DNA of 19,627 nt from Saccoglossus kowalevskii (Eukaryota > Hemichordata > Enteropneusta > Harrimaniidae): the NCBI RefSeq assembly GCF_000003605.2, contig NW_003156244.1:180187-199813 (forward strand). The letters are read 5' to 3'. Positions 1 through 9,758 of the stretch are shown piece after piece. Below the pieces are notes generated by a model. It searched no databases. It worked only from the letters and a program-made list of their open reading frames with translations, and was not told where the DNA came from. How positions within the stretch are numbered: position 1 is the stretch's first letter; the number at the start of each line of letters is the position of its first letter. A program made the position numbers and the translations under genes.

Positions 1-368
1 CGACACGGATTAAAGCCAGTTGTAAGCACAAATTTTCATATGACAATATACATTGTCTATTTATAAGTAGTAAATATGATCCATTCATCAAGTTGTGAAA
101 CAATAGATAATTAACATAACTGAATTTTGCGTACACCTTATGACCGTACAACAATGAGACCGAAACAGACTATCATAAATCAGAGGGACTGTACTGTGCA
201 TAAATAAAGACGTTTCTGTCCACTTGAAGTACTGGACTATTGACAAACTTCGTAGAAAAAGGGGGCGTGGTTCTAATGAAATTCTTTGCCCTAAATAAAT
301 TACAGTGAACAGATTATGTATGTGATTTACTTGTAGATCATTGGAATCACTTATTGTCGATGACCATG
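1..368. other. 5' flank, no gene seen
   Basis: AT-rich sequence with stop codons throughout. I see no coding region or RNA gene. An 11-base string AGAGGGACTGT at 182-192 recurs in the hairpin at 1351-1381. The last eight bases (361-368, TGACCATG) are the left target-site duplication of the adjacent MITE. Confidence 0.6.
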
Positions 369-529
369 CAGTGGCGGATCCAGAGGGGGGCAGGGGGGTC
401 ATGGCCCCTCCCAAACGCATGACGATTCATATCATCTGGATTACGCATAGCTTCTCTGCGGTTTACGCTCCGTATATCTTAAGCGAAGCTTGGACCCCCC
501 CCCAATACATTTTGCTGGATCCGCCACTG
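369..529. mobile_element. hAT-type MITE, complete, with TIRs and 8-bp TSD
   Basis: This is a 161-bp element bounded by perfect 15-bp terminal inverted repeats, CAGTGGCGGATCCAG at 369-383 and its exact reverse complement at 515-529. An exact 8-bp direct repeat, TGACCATG, flanks it at 361-368 and 530-537. An 8-bp duplication with CAG..CTG termini is the hallmark of hAT transposons. G and C runs lie just inside each end (about 384-398 and 495-503), and the interior has no transposase, so the element is non-autonomous. The perfect TIRs and TSD suggest a fairly recent insertion upstream of the Fringe exon. Confidence 0.9.
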
Positions 530-569
530 TGACCATGGGTCAAGTTCAAGTTATGAACAGATGAATTAC

Positions 570-705
570 TACTGAATTAGGTTTATTTATTCGCTAGGTT
601 TTAAATTTTGCTTATTTCTCTAATATGGCAATTTACCTATAGAATGACGCGTTCCTTCACAAACAAGTGACTTTGAAACCCAGTGAATTTCTATAGATGA
701 ATTGT
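570..705. mobile_element. Degenerate MITE copy, same family as 16062-16269
   Basis: The stretch 570-635 aligns by eye with the left part of the element near 16060. Both have TACTG, then a TTATTCRCTRGGTTTTAA-like block, TTTTGCTTATTTC and a TGG(C/A)AA segment, followed by AACCCAGTGAAT (here near 677-688). The internal spacing differs and the right terminus is not recognisable, so this is a partial or decayed copy. The right boundary is approximate. Confidence 0.5.
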
Positions 706-1336
706 ATAGGTGACACTCATATTGAATTGGTATAGCCATATGAATCATGAATAATTAGTTTCGTACATGAGCACGTATTCTGGTTTCCTGCTGAACGCTA
801 CACAGCTCAATTGGATTTTATAAGCTTTTTTAGGGACAAATTTCATGTTGCAGACATTTTATTAATAACATTGTTTTTAAAACTTAGGCACCTGGAATCA
901 GTGATTAACTACTAATAGGCAGGTTTGAAGAACAGTTGTAAACTGTTTTGGATTTTCTGGAATATCATATAAATTATTAAGGTATCAACAAACGTAACAT
1001 GCATTAAAAATTAAACTGTGATTCAGACATCCTCTAAAAGTTTCTAATCATACTGCAATAACATCTTATATATTATCTAAAAGCTTAGATATGGGCGAAT
1101 ACGGAAGTGTATATGCCATGTCATGACGGCCAGTATCGCGTTTGTGCTATTTAGACTATTAAAACATCGTTTTTGCAATAAGGTAGGGGCGCAACCCCAC
1201 CCCAACTCAATACCCCCACTTCTCTGCATTTTTGGAGATTCAAACAAAATCTTTCGGTGCCTCGCATTTCACACATTACTTTAGAAATCTAAAATATGCT
1301 ACATAACTAATTTGTGATCTCTAGCGTCATCAAAAG
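706..1336. other. Upstream noncoding, nothing recognised
   Basis: AT-rich noncoding sequence, with a short C-rich patch near 1186-1220 (GGGGCGCAACCCCACCCCAA). I see no open frame of note, RNA gene or clear core promoter. Confidence 0.5.
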
Positions 1337-1350
1337 ATGGTATATGAGTA

Positions 1351-1381
1351 CACAGTCCCTCTATCACATAGAGGGACTGTG
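1351..1381. repeat. Perfect inverted repeat (14-bp arms, 3-nt loop)
   Basis: CACAGTCCCTCTAT (1351-1364) and its exact reverse complement ATAGAGGGACTGTG (1368-1381) are separated by CAC. The structure lies 240-270 bp upstream of the Fringe ATG, so it may be in the promoter or 5'UTR. It could also be a collapsed pair of MITE termini. Confidence 0.85.
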
Positions 1382-1476
1382 ATTAGTAGTACTGACACAG
1401 TGACAGCAAACTCTTTCAACGCTCAACTACACATGACGCCCTCCGTTGATGACAGCCTGCTCTTGTGCAGCATGGT

Positions 1477-1484
1477 ATGCAAAT
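1477..1484 (+). promoter_or_regulatory. Octamer motif ATGCAAAT (possible POU/Oct site)
   Basis: An exact ATGCAAAT lies 137-144 bp upstream of the Fringe ATG. This is the classical POU-domain binding sequence. A single 8-mer in AT-rich DNA can easily occur by chance, and the transcription start is unknown. Confidence 0.2.
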
Positions 1485-1620
1485 TTCAGGATGCGTGCGC
1501 AGCTTCACTCAAACTTAAAAGTCTACAGAAGTTAGAAGAGAGTGTGTGTGTGTGTCAGTTCGTAGGTAAAACATTCCGATACTGTCAGATGTTGTTTCTC
1601 TGTGAGAGTTACCGCGAACG

Positions 1621-2256
1621 ATGCGACTCCGAGCCAAACGGACGCTCCAAGGCTTGGTACTGACAGCGATCCTGTGTCTGATTGCTCTCCAACTCAGCAT
1701 ACCGAGCAATGGCTCGGAGATCACGGCGGAAGTTGAACGAGGAGGGGGACATGGCGATGGTGTTTTTGATGCTCTTCCATTCATGAGTGAGAAAGTGGAC
1801 GGTGCAGGTATATCGAAAGCCCTCTTTCACGATAGAAGGCACATACAAGGACTGCCAGATGCCCAGATTGATTCTGTGAGGAGAAAGGCAGTCGACAAGT
1901 TCCAGCAACTGAATTCAAGCGACGAAGCCTCCTTGTTTTCACAGGACGAAGGAGACATTGTTGACCAGCGACCAGCTGCACACAAACCAAAACATGGATC
2001 GCTTGCCCAGATTCACTCGAACGTTTACAACCGTAATCGAACTCAAAGTAATAATTCAAGCAATGTTCAACTCGGTGGATATGCCAAGTTGAGCATGGGA
2101 CTTCTCGATATGTCTCAGATGGTCACGTCGCCAGTAAACAGTCCTCGGAGGACGGAACTCTCTGACATATTTATTGGGGTGAAGACGACGAAGCGATACC
2201 ACGCCGAACGCCTGGATTTGCTACTTGATACTTGGGTTGATATGTCCTTAGAGCAG
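1621..2256 (+). CDS. fng: Fringe-type beta-1,3-N-acetylglucosaminyltransferase, exon 1 (5' part of the gene)
   Basis: This exon encodes 212 residues. Fringe enzymes sit in the Golgi and add GlcNAc to O-fucose on Notch EGF repeats, which tunes ligand choice. Residues 1-10 are a short basic cytosolic tail (MRLRAKR), and about 11-27 form one hydrophobic signal-anchor segment (GLVLTAILCLIALQL), giving type II topology. Residues 28-178 are a poorly conserved stem with N-glycosylation sequons at N30, N98, N139, N144 and N145 and a basic PRR at 175-177. Residues 182-212 match the start of the Fringe domain: DIFIGVKTTKRYH followed by RLDLLLDTW. The ATG at 1621 has A at -3, and an in-frame TGA lies at 1603-1605. 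The exon ends CAG|GTAATT at phase 0, just where I recall other Fringe proteins continuing with a T-F/W-x-FTD segment. The catalytic DDD-type motif and the rest of the domain would lie in later exons outside the window. If unspliced, translation would stop at 2302-2304. The Fringe assignment is strong; the paralogue is not determinable. Confidence 0.88.
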
Positions 2257-2402
2257 GTAATTACACTTAATTTGTTATCGCGAAAGTCTCCCCGACTTCA
2301 TTAAAATTCCAGTGATGTTTTCAGGGCTTTTCAAGTTTTCTCTAGTATTTTTTTAACATTCAAAACACTTAAATATTTAAAGATGTATCCCGAATAAAAT
2401 TT

Positions 2403-2406
<4 letters not shown>

Positions 2407-2437
<31 letters not shown>

Positions 2438-2686
2438 CATATTTAAATCACATTCACTGATTGCAACTGATCTATTTATATCCGCGCCCCCGCTGTGGTG
2501 GTCGCGTTTGGTACAGAATTTTAATATCAAGCCGATCATGATTTGTGGTAGTACGGGTCTCCGCATTGCAACGGGATTCCTCGCAGCTGGACGGTTCTAC
2601 TACCGGAAATTGAGTATATCACGAGCAATTCCGGCATTAAATCAATGGTCCAACTCTACGGTTGAAACCAGACCAGCTGGTCAGGG
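2407..2686 (-). mobile_element. SINE-like retroposed insert with A28 tail (minus strand)
   Basis: A 280-bp segment is clearly richer in G+C than its surroundings. It starts on the plus strand with an uninterrupted T run (2406-2433), which is an A tail on the minus strand. A 9-bp direct repeat AATTTAAAT at 2398-2406 and 2687-2695 flanks it and fits a target-site duplication from retroposition. The body contains a perfect palindrome GACCAGCTGGTC (2671-2682) and an imperfect hairpin with CCGGAAATTG/CAATTCCGG arms (2603-2634). I recognise no tRNA head or pol III boxes, so the source RNA is unknown. The TSD is pure A/T and could be chance. Confidence 0.45.
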
Positions 2687-2695
2687 AATTTAAAT

Positions 2696-4551
2696 GTCCA
2701 TAATGGGCGTGACAATGCCGTGAAATTGAAAATGGTAGCGCGTCTACCAGGCCTGCCAGTCTCCCGAATGCCTTGTCACGAGTATTTATTTATTTTTCAC
2801 AGTGCGTTGACACTTCACCAAATAAACCTCACCATGTGCAAAATCAAACATGAAAACAATGCATTTATATCACACTGAACATGAAAATACATGTCATGGT
2901 GCCAGCTAAAAAAATGGTCAGTTTCTATTGATAAATACTGTACAATAGTGAGTATATGCAGCATCTTTCGATTGTGTTAACTAGTGGGGCAACCAAGACA
3001 ACGGACAAACCACAGTGGGGAGAATGTGCTCAATGACAAAATTGATAGAATCATGGAATAATCAACATAATATTTGTCTACATACATAAATGTAAATTGT
3101 TTGCGAAGGACATTATCGGAATTAAAATTTTGGCAGTATGATCGATGTGCGTGGTTGCTCTTCTCTTTTAGAGCAACTATAGTGTGTTCAATTGTCCCTT
3201 CACAGGTTGATTAATTAGGGTCCACTACTTTAAAATGAATTGAATGAATAATAATGTCAGCTATGTGATCAGATTGACTGTCAGACCACTCAGATATTTA
3301 TAAAATGAGCTGTAGTCAGAGAAAATGATGGAATTTAGCAATTATAGTATAAAATTTCTGATGCGGAAGGAATCTCTCAGTAAAATGGTTAATTGAATCC
3401 CACATGGCTTGTCAGTTCTTCAAAATTTGTCAGACTCGTGTTGGACATGAACATTTGTTTCTCGTGAAGTTAATCAAAACAATCTAAATTCCATTTGTAG
3501 AACTTGACAACTTTTGACAAATGTTAATTAAAATGCATTGTTTATTATCACAATAGGAGCCTTAAACACAAAATGGTAAGTGCAAATGGGTTGAGATTTT
3601 CTCACATCAGCCTATAATGTTTATGCTGATCTTGCAACATGAAGAATATCCTTCAAGTTCACTGTTCATCAGGACCCACCTTTACACCATATTTTGCATC
3701 CATCTAAAGTTTAAAACCAAGGACATGGTGACTGCACATATCAAGTGTTCACTAATGCCAAGTTTTATCCCGGCTACCTATTTGGGACTAAGATCATGAT
3801 TGTATGGCACCTCAATCCGGATACTTGACATATGCAAAGATCTCCAATTTGAATACAATCTTAATCACATATAATTCTGGATTAGTGATGGATCAATTAT
3901 TATGCATTATAAGAGATCAGATCAACAATTTATTATTCCATATATATTCCAAAATTAGATAACGGTTCGTATACCACACTGACTTTTTGCACTTGAGTTG
4001 TCCGTGCCTTCTGGATCTTTTCATATCCAATGCCCCGTGTAAACTGGCAGTATTTTTATAATAAAGACATTTAACTGATGAATAATAGCCATTTCCAATC
4101 ACGTAAAACTGTCTAGGTGATGTCAGGTCACTGCATTGTTCTCACAGTCAATGATTTAAATGACTCTGTATAAAGGTATCTATATTTTGTGGAGTCTTTC
4201 AAAAATAATGTTATTACAAATTCTAATTGATCTCTTGTAGCTTAAGTGTAAAACGTGACACGATTTATTTCAGTTCAGTTCTTTTGACGGTTCATGCTTA
4301 TTTTGTTTTCACTGTCACATATACACATGTAGTTTTTGATTTGTCTGAATATTGAATTTTAATACATTACTTTTATTTAAAAAAATGTTCATGGTCACTG
4401 TGCAAAGATATTGTATTAAAAAATCTGAATGTAGACTCTAACTCTATAATGATGACCTGTTTTGTACTTCTGGTAAACTATTTGTCAACTAATTAATCAA
4501 GTCTGTGTCATACATTCAAGTCTCTCCAAAGTCATTCTGGGTTGCATTTTT
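2696..4551. other. Intronic sequence, nothing recognised
   Basis: AT-rich with stops in all frames. The only local structure I noted is a small perfect hairpin at 3154-3177 (GTTGCTCT / AGAGCAAC with an 8-nt loop). No exon, RNA gene or transposon terminus could be supported. Confidence 0.5.
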
Positions 4552-4970
4552 AGCTCCGCTGTCAACTTTGTCGAGCGGAGCTTATCATTTGAGTGATTGT
4601 TCGTCGTCGTCCGTGTCAATGTTTTACTTTTTTGACTTCTTCTTGAAAACTGTAAGCCTGAATGCTTTGATACTTGGTGTATATATACCCTATGTAGACC
4701 TCTCTCAGATTTGTTCATTTCATGATGATATCTTCAATTCTCTAATTTTGGTGAATATTTTTGTCATTTTTGGTAAAAAGTGATATTTTCGACTTCTCAT
4801 TAAAAACTGCAAGTCCAATTGCTTTGATATTACATATATAGGTACTACATGTGAACCTCTCTCAGATTTGTTCATTTTGTAATGATATCTGTAATTCTCT
4901 AATTTTGGTGAATATTTTTGTCATTTTTGGTGAAAAGTGATATTTTCGACTTCTTGTTAAAAACGGCAAG
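4552..4970 (+). repeat. Hairpin-headed repeat element with 157-bp tandem units
   Basis: The element opens with a hairpin, AGCTCCGCT (4552-4560) and AGCGGAGCT (4574-4582), followed by a CGTCGTCGTCCG-rich stretch (about 4602-4615). Two tandem copies of a 157-bp unit follow, at 4634-4790 and 4791-4947, and a third copy is cut off after about 23 bp (4948-4970). Each unit starts GACTTCT and contains CCTCTCTCAGATTTGTTCAT and TAATTTTGGTGAATATTTTT. No protein is implied. The combination of a hairpin head, a GTC-rich run and tandem units resembles dispersed invertebrate repeats whose AGCTC..GAGCT hairpins I recall. The class is uncertain and the right end is not defined. Confidence 0.75.
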
Positions 4971-5715
4971 TAGCTTGAAGTGAAATTGAATTGAAAATTC
5001 AATTTTGTATAGCTATCTATAGCAAAGATCAACAAACCGTTCCCCCCCCCCCAATTTCCAAATGGACTATAAATTTATAATCATTAAGAATGAAATGAAA
5101 AAAAAGTATCAGCAGTTATTATCATCTGTCAGTATTCCATGAAAAAACAGACTATAAAAATGATTTAAACGATTAAAACCATTAACAAAACTAATCAGGA
5201 ATTGTCTATTTCTATGCCGTCAGCAATAATTTATAATTAGTTCAAATTTAATTTATTTGTAGATTACAGCTCATTCACGCTAGTGTCCTATTTTTCTATC
5301 TAATAACATTCTCTAATTTCTATATTTCCACGTTGAGTCCCGTGAGGGATTCATAATCTCGTTTTTATGGTCAAATTGTCAATTAAACATTAATATTTAA
5401 TAAGTATATATTGTCACCCACAATTTTAATGCATATATTGTGTATTTTTCACATATTTAAGATGGTTATTAATATTAATGATGAAAAGTATTTTAATTTA
5501 CTTTGTTAAATTTGATTATTATCCACTTTGTGTATGCGAAATGCGCAGTGATGATTTAAATTATAATGCAGAGAGAGAGTCAGCAAAGGTTGTCCAAATA
5601 ACGATGGGCTCTCGTATAATTGTTATTCTATACAGGGTTTTATTGCGTTCCTGTTGTATTAATAATACAGTCTTAAAATGAATGCTATTAGTTAAAGATG
5701 AAATACTAAACTTAG
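4971..5715. other. Intronic sequence with a C11 run
   Basis: AT-rich noncoding sequence. It includes a short A/T palindromic stretch near 4982-5004 and an uninterrupted run of 11 C at 5042-5052. I see no gene or mobile-element end. Confidence 0.45.
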
Positions 5716-5947
5716 GGGTTAACCATTATAACATTGAGGGGGGGTTATTTGGTAGATTTGAAAAAACAGGGAAATTTACCTAAACAAGTATATTACCTAA
5801 ACAAGTATATTACCTAAACAGACACCCATATTGGATAGAAGCAATAAAAAAAAATTCACATCATCATCCCTCAAAATAAACTTATAGTAGCTCAAAACTA
5901 CATGTAAGGCAGGTAGGAAACCCCCCCAGAGTTACTATGGTCAACCC
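5716..5947. mobile_element. piggyBac-like MITE (TTAA-type target site)
   Basis: This is a 232-bp segment with imperfect inverted ends. The left end GGGTTAACCATTATAAC (5716-5732) matches the reverse complement of the right end (5931-5947) at 14 of 17 positions, and both ends then run into seven G (left) or seven C (right). TTAA follows the right end at 5948-5951 and TTAG precedes the left end at 5712-5715, as expected for a TTAA duplication with one later mutation. The inside has no coding capacity but contains a short tandem repeat (5778-5820). Confidence 0.6.
5778..5820 (+). repeat. 17-bp tandem repeat, 2.5 copies
   Basis: ACCTAAACAAGTATATT is repeated exactly at 5778 and 5795, with a partial third copy from 5812. 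It lies inside the piggyBac-like MITE and is probably a local slippage expansion. Confidence 0.9.
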
Positions 5948-5951
5948 TTAA

Positions 5952-7325
5952 ATGACACAGTGTATTGCGAACATTATTATCGGCTGTGTTAGTAATTGTT
6001 TTCTCATCTAGAAAGATATTTGAGCATCATGTCTAGTTACGATTAGGAATGTTGAATGATGACGTTAAAGGCTCTTTTTAGAAACCAAGAAAGTTGCTTC
6101 AGAATGTGTATGATACTTTGTCAACTAAAGACCAAATAATGGCAGTGAAAATTTTTGAATGGAGTAGGAAAATGTTTCACTCTACAGTTTACAAAAAAAT
6201 ATCTTTAATATTTGTAAAGCACTCGTAATCAGAGATTTTTCATTCAAGAAAATAAATGTTCATTGTCAAATTTAAGACATAAATTAAAGATCATAATTGC
6301 CAGTGTACACCTGATTCACCAAGTCTTCTCTTTCGTAATATCATTATCATCTCTTACAGTATTTTCACTATAATCACATTAAATTATAATAAGACATTTG
6401 TTATCTTTTTAAAGAGGTCAATCACCATCTTTAGGGAGTTGTTTTCTCATTTTGGGATATATTACCTTATTATCAAAACTATAAAATCATTTTCTAGCCA
6501 TTTGATCATGGTTTTATGTATCCTGGGAAATCTACTATTAGTATTTAGTAACTTTATGGTTTCCAAAAATGGCAGTGTCATGGTAGCTTGTGATCTGATC
6601 CCATGACGTATCCAACACTTGTTTGTTTACACTGAATTTGAATGTGCACTCCACATCAACTGTGCTCCTTGAATGTTTTCTCAACTGTGCATAATTACTT
6701 ATTGAGGAGGGGGGGCAAGGTGGGGTATATTTTTTATAATTTGTCATTCAAGTTGAATGATAAATTGATTTTGATTGATTGATTCTACAATAATGCAATA
6801 AAATATTACGAAATATCTTTTCTTTTCAATAAATTTATATTAACTACCCGGTACAAGTTTTAATCTATATGTCAAGGGGAGTTACCATGTATAATGTATT
6901 TTACATGCATTGTTTTCATTGCATGGGGCATGTTACAGCCATTTTTTTAATTGATGTGTGTTATTCAATATTCCTAAATATTATTAATTTATTAATGGAT
7001 TGTAGAGTAGTGTCACTTGTAGCTGTGGTAAAACAAGGCATTGTAGAATTACATTGTATCCCAGAATCCTCCGCTGTTGCATCTAGCAGATATAACCATT
7101 GATATCATTAGTGTTCATAAATATGTCTTCACAATTTGAATTTAAGCAAGACAGCTGGAAGGGTAAACTCTGACTGCGATGACATACAGGCCAATTCTCT
7201 GATAATTTTATAACTTAAATGTAGGCAACTGTTTAATTGCACAATTATGGATTGACAGAAACCAGTGCCAAGGAACAAGTAGTCAAAATGCATATAATGT
7301 ATCTCCCAAAATTTACAAACTCAGA
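5952..7325. other. Intronic sequence, nothing recognised
   Basis: AT-rich noncoding sequence. There is a G-rich patch near 6704-6725 and an ATTGATT microrepeat near 6766-6784. No gene, RNA or element terminus could be supported. Confidence 0.45.
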
Positions 7326-7487
7326 TACCGTATTTGCTCTATTTGTAACACTTGCACTTGTAATATATTTTATTTTCGCTTGGATTTAATTTTCGCTGAA
7401 GGAATAATTCATCAAAAATCAGTGAAAATAAAATCCATGAATATCATCCAAAAAGTCTTTTCAGCGAAAATCAAGTATTTTACAGTA
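7326..7487. mobile_element. MITE-like foldback repeat
   Basis: The segment begins TACCGTATTTGC and ends TATTTTACAGTA. It contains a foldback pair, TGGATTTAATTTTCGCTGA (7381-7399) and, inverted, TCAGTGAAAATAAAATCCA (7419-7437). A further TTTCAGCGAAAATCA lies at 7459-7473. These GCGAAAAT/CAGTGAAAAT blocks and the TTTTACAGTA end resemble the element at 16062-16269, so it is probably related to or degenerate within that group. Termini are approximate and no target-site duplication is clear. Confidence 0.5.
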
Positions 7488-9748
7488 TTTTACTTTGTAA
7501 GGTTGGTATAATCAAAGACTGGTGTCTTTGATATAATGGGTTTGTGTAAATAATGAATTCTTTTTAAGTCAATGAATTTGTTTTCAGTCTCTATCAGGCT
7601 ATGTCGTTTAGTGTATGATGCTACTAAATAAAAGTAAAACTTTTTTTACTAAATATTACTAATGAATTTGTATTTTTTTATGGTTTAATGTTGTTGTTTT
7701 TTCTGAAGTTTCATTGGTAAGAAATGATCACAAAATTCAGTAGTGGTGAAAATAACACTGAAGTTACTCTAGTCTGTCTCCTTGTGAGTACCTCAAATTA
7801 ATTGTCAAACTGCCAGTATTTTCCAGCAGTGAAAATTCAGTGGTAAATTTGAGGGAAGGAAGTAGGAAAGGGTTACTGTACAAATATGTGTTTCTATACC
7901 AATGATATCATAAACGTAACAACTGATGGAGAACATATGCTAGAATAAATGTCAAAGTGTACGGTAGTCACTTAATGTGTACTGCATTATCTGAACTATG
8001 TGGAGAGAAAGATACGCTGTATCAATATGATATGCCGTTTTCATCCTGTACTTATAACAGGCATTCATCTAAAATAAACTTCTGCAGCTTTGAAATGCAG
8101 TATGCAAAAAATTTCCCTTCTTTGGAACAAATGTTGTCCATTAATCATCCCAGATAGACAGGGCTGCCAAGACTGACTGCTGGCTGTGTTCTCTGCACAC
8201 TTTCTTACTTACAGTCATAATATTACTTTTGTCATTCTACCCCATCAGTCAATAAGAAGTGAGGGATATGAGGCGTGTGTCCGGTGTCTGGTTTAATCAT
8301 TACGCATCTCCTGGTAAACATGTTTGTGACATGAAATCAGAAATTTAATATGACATGCGTTACGGTTGAAGAGATGGTTGTTGAGTGTTCTCTCATTGGG
8401 TACCAACCATCATATGCTCCATCCATACTACTATTTTTTGTATCTTGATGCACACAGCTGTTTGACCTTTAGCCAAATTAAAAAGTCGTCCAAAAATCAA
8501 TAAATGCAGCTAGTGAAATGTGACGTAAATTGAAGAAGACGCTAAAGTTCGTGTTGAACAATCTTTTATTCAAATTTTGCACTAATCTTCAGTTGACAAT
8601 GTAACAATATACAGTCTGATCAGTGATTCACTGATTCACAAGTGCTGTCTGTTGGCATTTCAAACTCTGGTAGAAATTGTACAGACATTGGGATCAGAGG
8701 ATTGTGATAAAAACATGCAGAATTTATTTTCGTCTTCTCTGCACATCCTCATTTGGATCATATTTTTGGTCTTGTTTCATTGAACAAAATCCTGGGTATT
8801 ATTCTGCAGTACATTTTTAGTTGAATCAAACTAAGGTGCTGCATTGTGCCTATACCTTGCTGTCATCTGGGTGGTTGCTATGGTAATCAATCTTCTGTAT
8901 GTTCAATTGGCTTATTTTGATGGTTCTTTCATGCTGGAGAATTGATTCTGTTAATACTTGTATGATTACATCACCAACTACACATGATTGCAGTTGGTTA
9001 TCCGCTACTAACTTAGTAATTTGTAAAATTTGTATTAACTTTATTTCTCTTAAAAATTAAATTAACATGTAAATACATCCTTTGAGTAAAAAAAAAAATC
9101 TGTATCCACGATGTCACAGTAGAATTAGTTCTGTCTTCATTCTGTAGTCATGGCAATAGATGATTGAAGTCTAAATTGGCATCTTCCTCACATCCGCAAC
9201 ATCTAAAATAACAGCGTGAGATTAGACTGTCAAAGTGACAAACCCGATCCATCAAATTTAGCTAATTTCATGAAGATTAACGCCTAATTCTAAATACAAG
9301 TCCATTCAATTCATAATGGGCACTTACACTAATTAAACCAATAAGTTACCACCCCTTGGTAAACTATGTGAGTGACTCAAAACAGTAGTACAACATGTTA
9401 ACTCTTTGTTGCTGGACTCTTACCCCCCATGAGAATAAAAATGTCCATCCCTTCCTTCATTCTTTACATACTCCATACCCAGTAATCTGAAATCAACAAT
9501 ATTCCAAAGTCATCCAGTCTGTTAAATTACTCATAATTTTTAATCTTCTTTTACAAATACTGATTATTCACAGAATAAGTTATTTGAATGGATATAAGAG
9601 GTAAATGTGGAACGAATGTTTAATGTTACAGAACTTAAATTTCAAATTCAAAATGGTCAACTTGTAGTCATTTTGGTGTCTGTGATTCATTCGACAGTGT
9701 TCACATTTCTGTTACAGCTTTAGTTTTGTCTTGGGGTCATTGCATAAA
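7488..9748. other. Intronic sequence, little structure
   Basis: AT-rich noncoding sequence with stops in all frames. One foldback is visible: CCTCAAATT (7791-7799) pairs with AATTTGAGG (7846-7854) around a CAGTGAAAAT-containing loop. It may be another small decayed MITE. I see no exon or RNA gene. Confidence 0.45.
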
Positions 9749-9758
9749 CACATCTCTT

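Larger units (their letters stand above)
1337..1663 (+). other. Upstream open reading frame overlapping the Fringe start (possible uORF)
   Basis: A 108-codon open frame begins at ATG 1337, has further in-frame ATGs at 1433, 1472 and 1589, and stops with TGA at 1661-1663. It overlaps the first 43 nt of the Fringe coding region in a different frame. The translation has no domain or signal I recognise, and its first part runs through the hairpin at 1351-1381. It is most likely non-protein sequence. If the transcript starts upstream of 1589, however, at least the 24-codon frame from ATG 1589 would be a uORF that ribosomes would have to bypass before reaching 1621. Confidence 0.3.

Noticed and set aside
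341-532. 63-codon plus-strand open frame near the left end
   Set aside because: It coincides with the hAT MITE and is explained by it.
1515-2059. Three minus-strand open frames opposite the Fringe exon
   Set aside because: They are shadows of the plus-strand coding exon, which has a clear membrane anchor, sequons and a conserved domain start.
2508-2693. Possible second Fringe exon in the GC-richer block after exon 1
   Set aside because: Its translation has none of the Fringe motifs expected after exon 1, and the block is bounded by an A tail and a direct repeat as in a retroposed insert.
4505-4783. 92-codon plus-strand open frame
   Set aside because: It runs through the hairpin and the first 157-bp unit of a repeat element, has no family likeness, and does not continue the Fringe domain.
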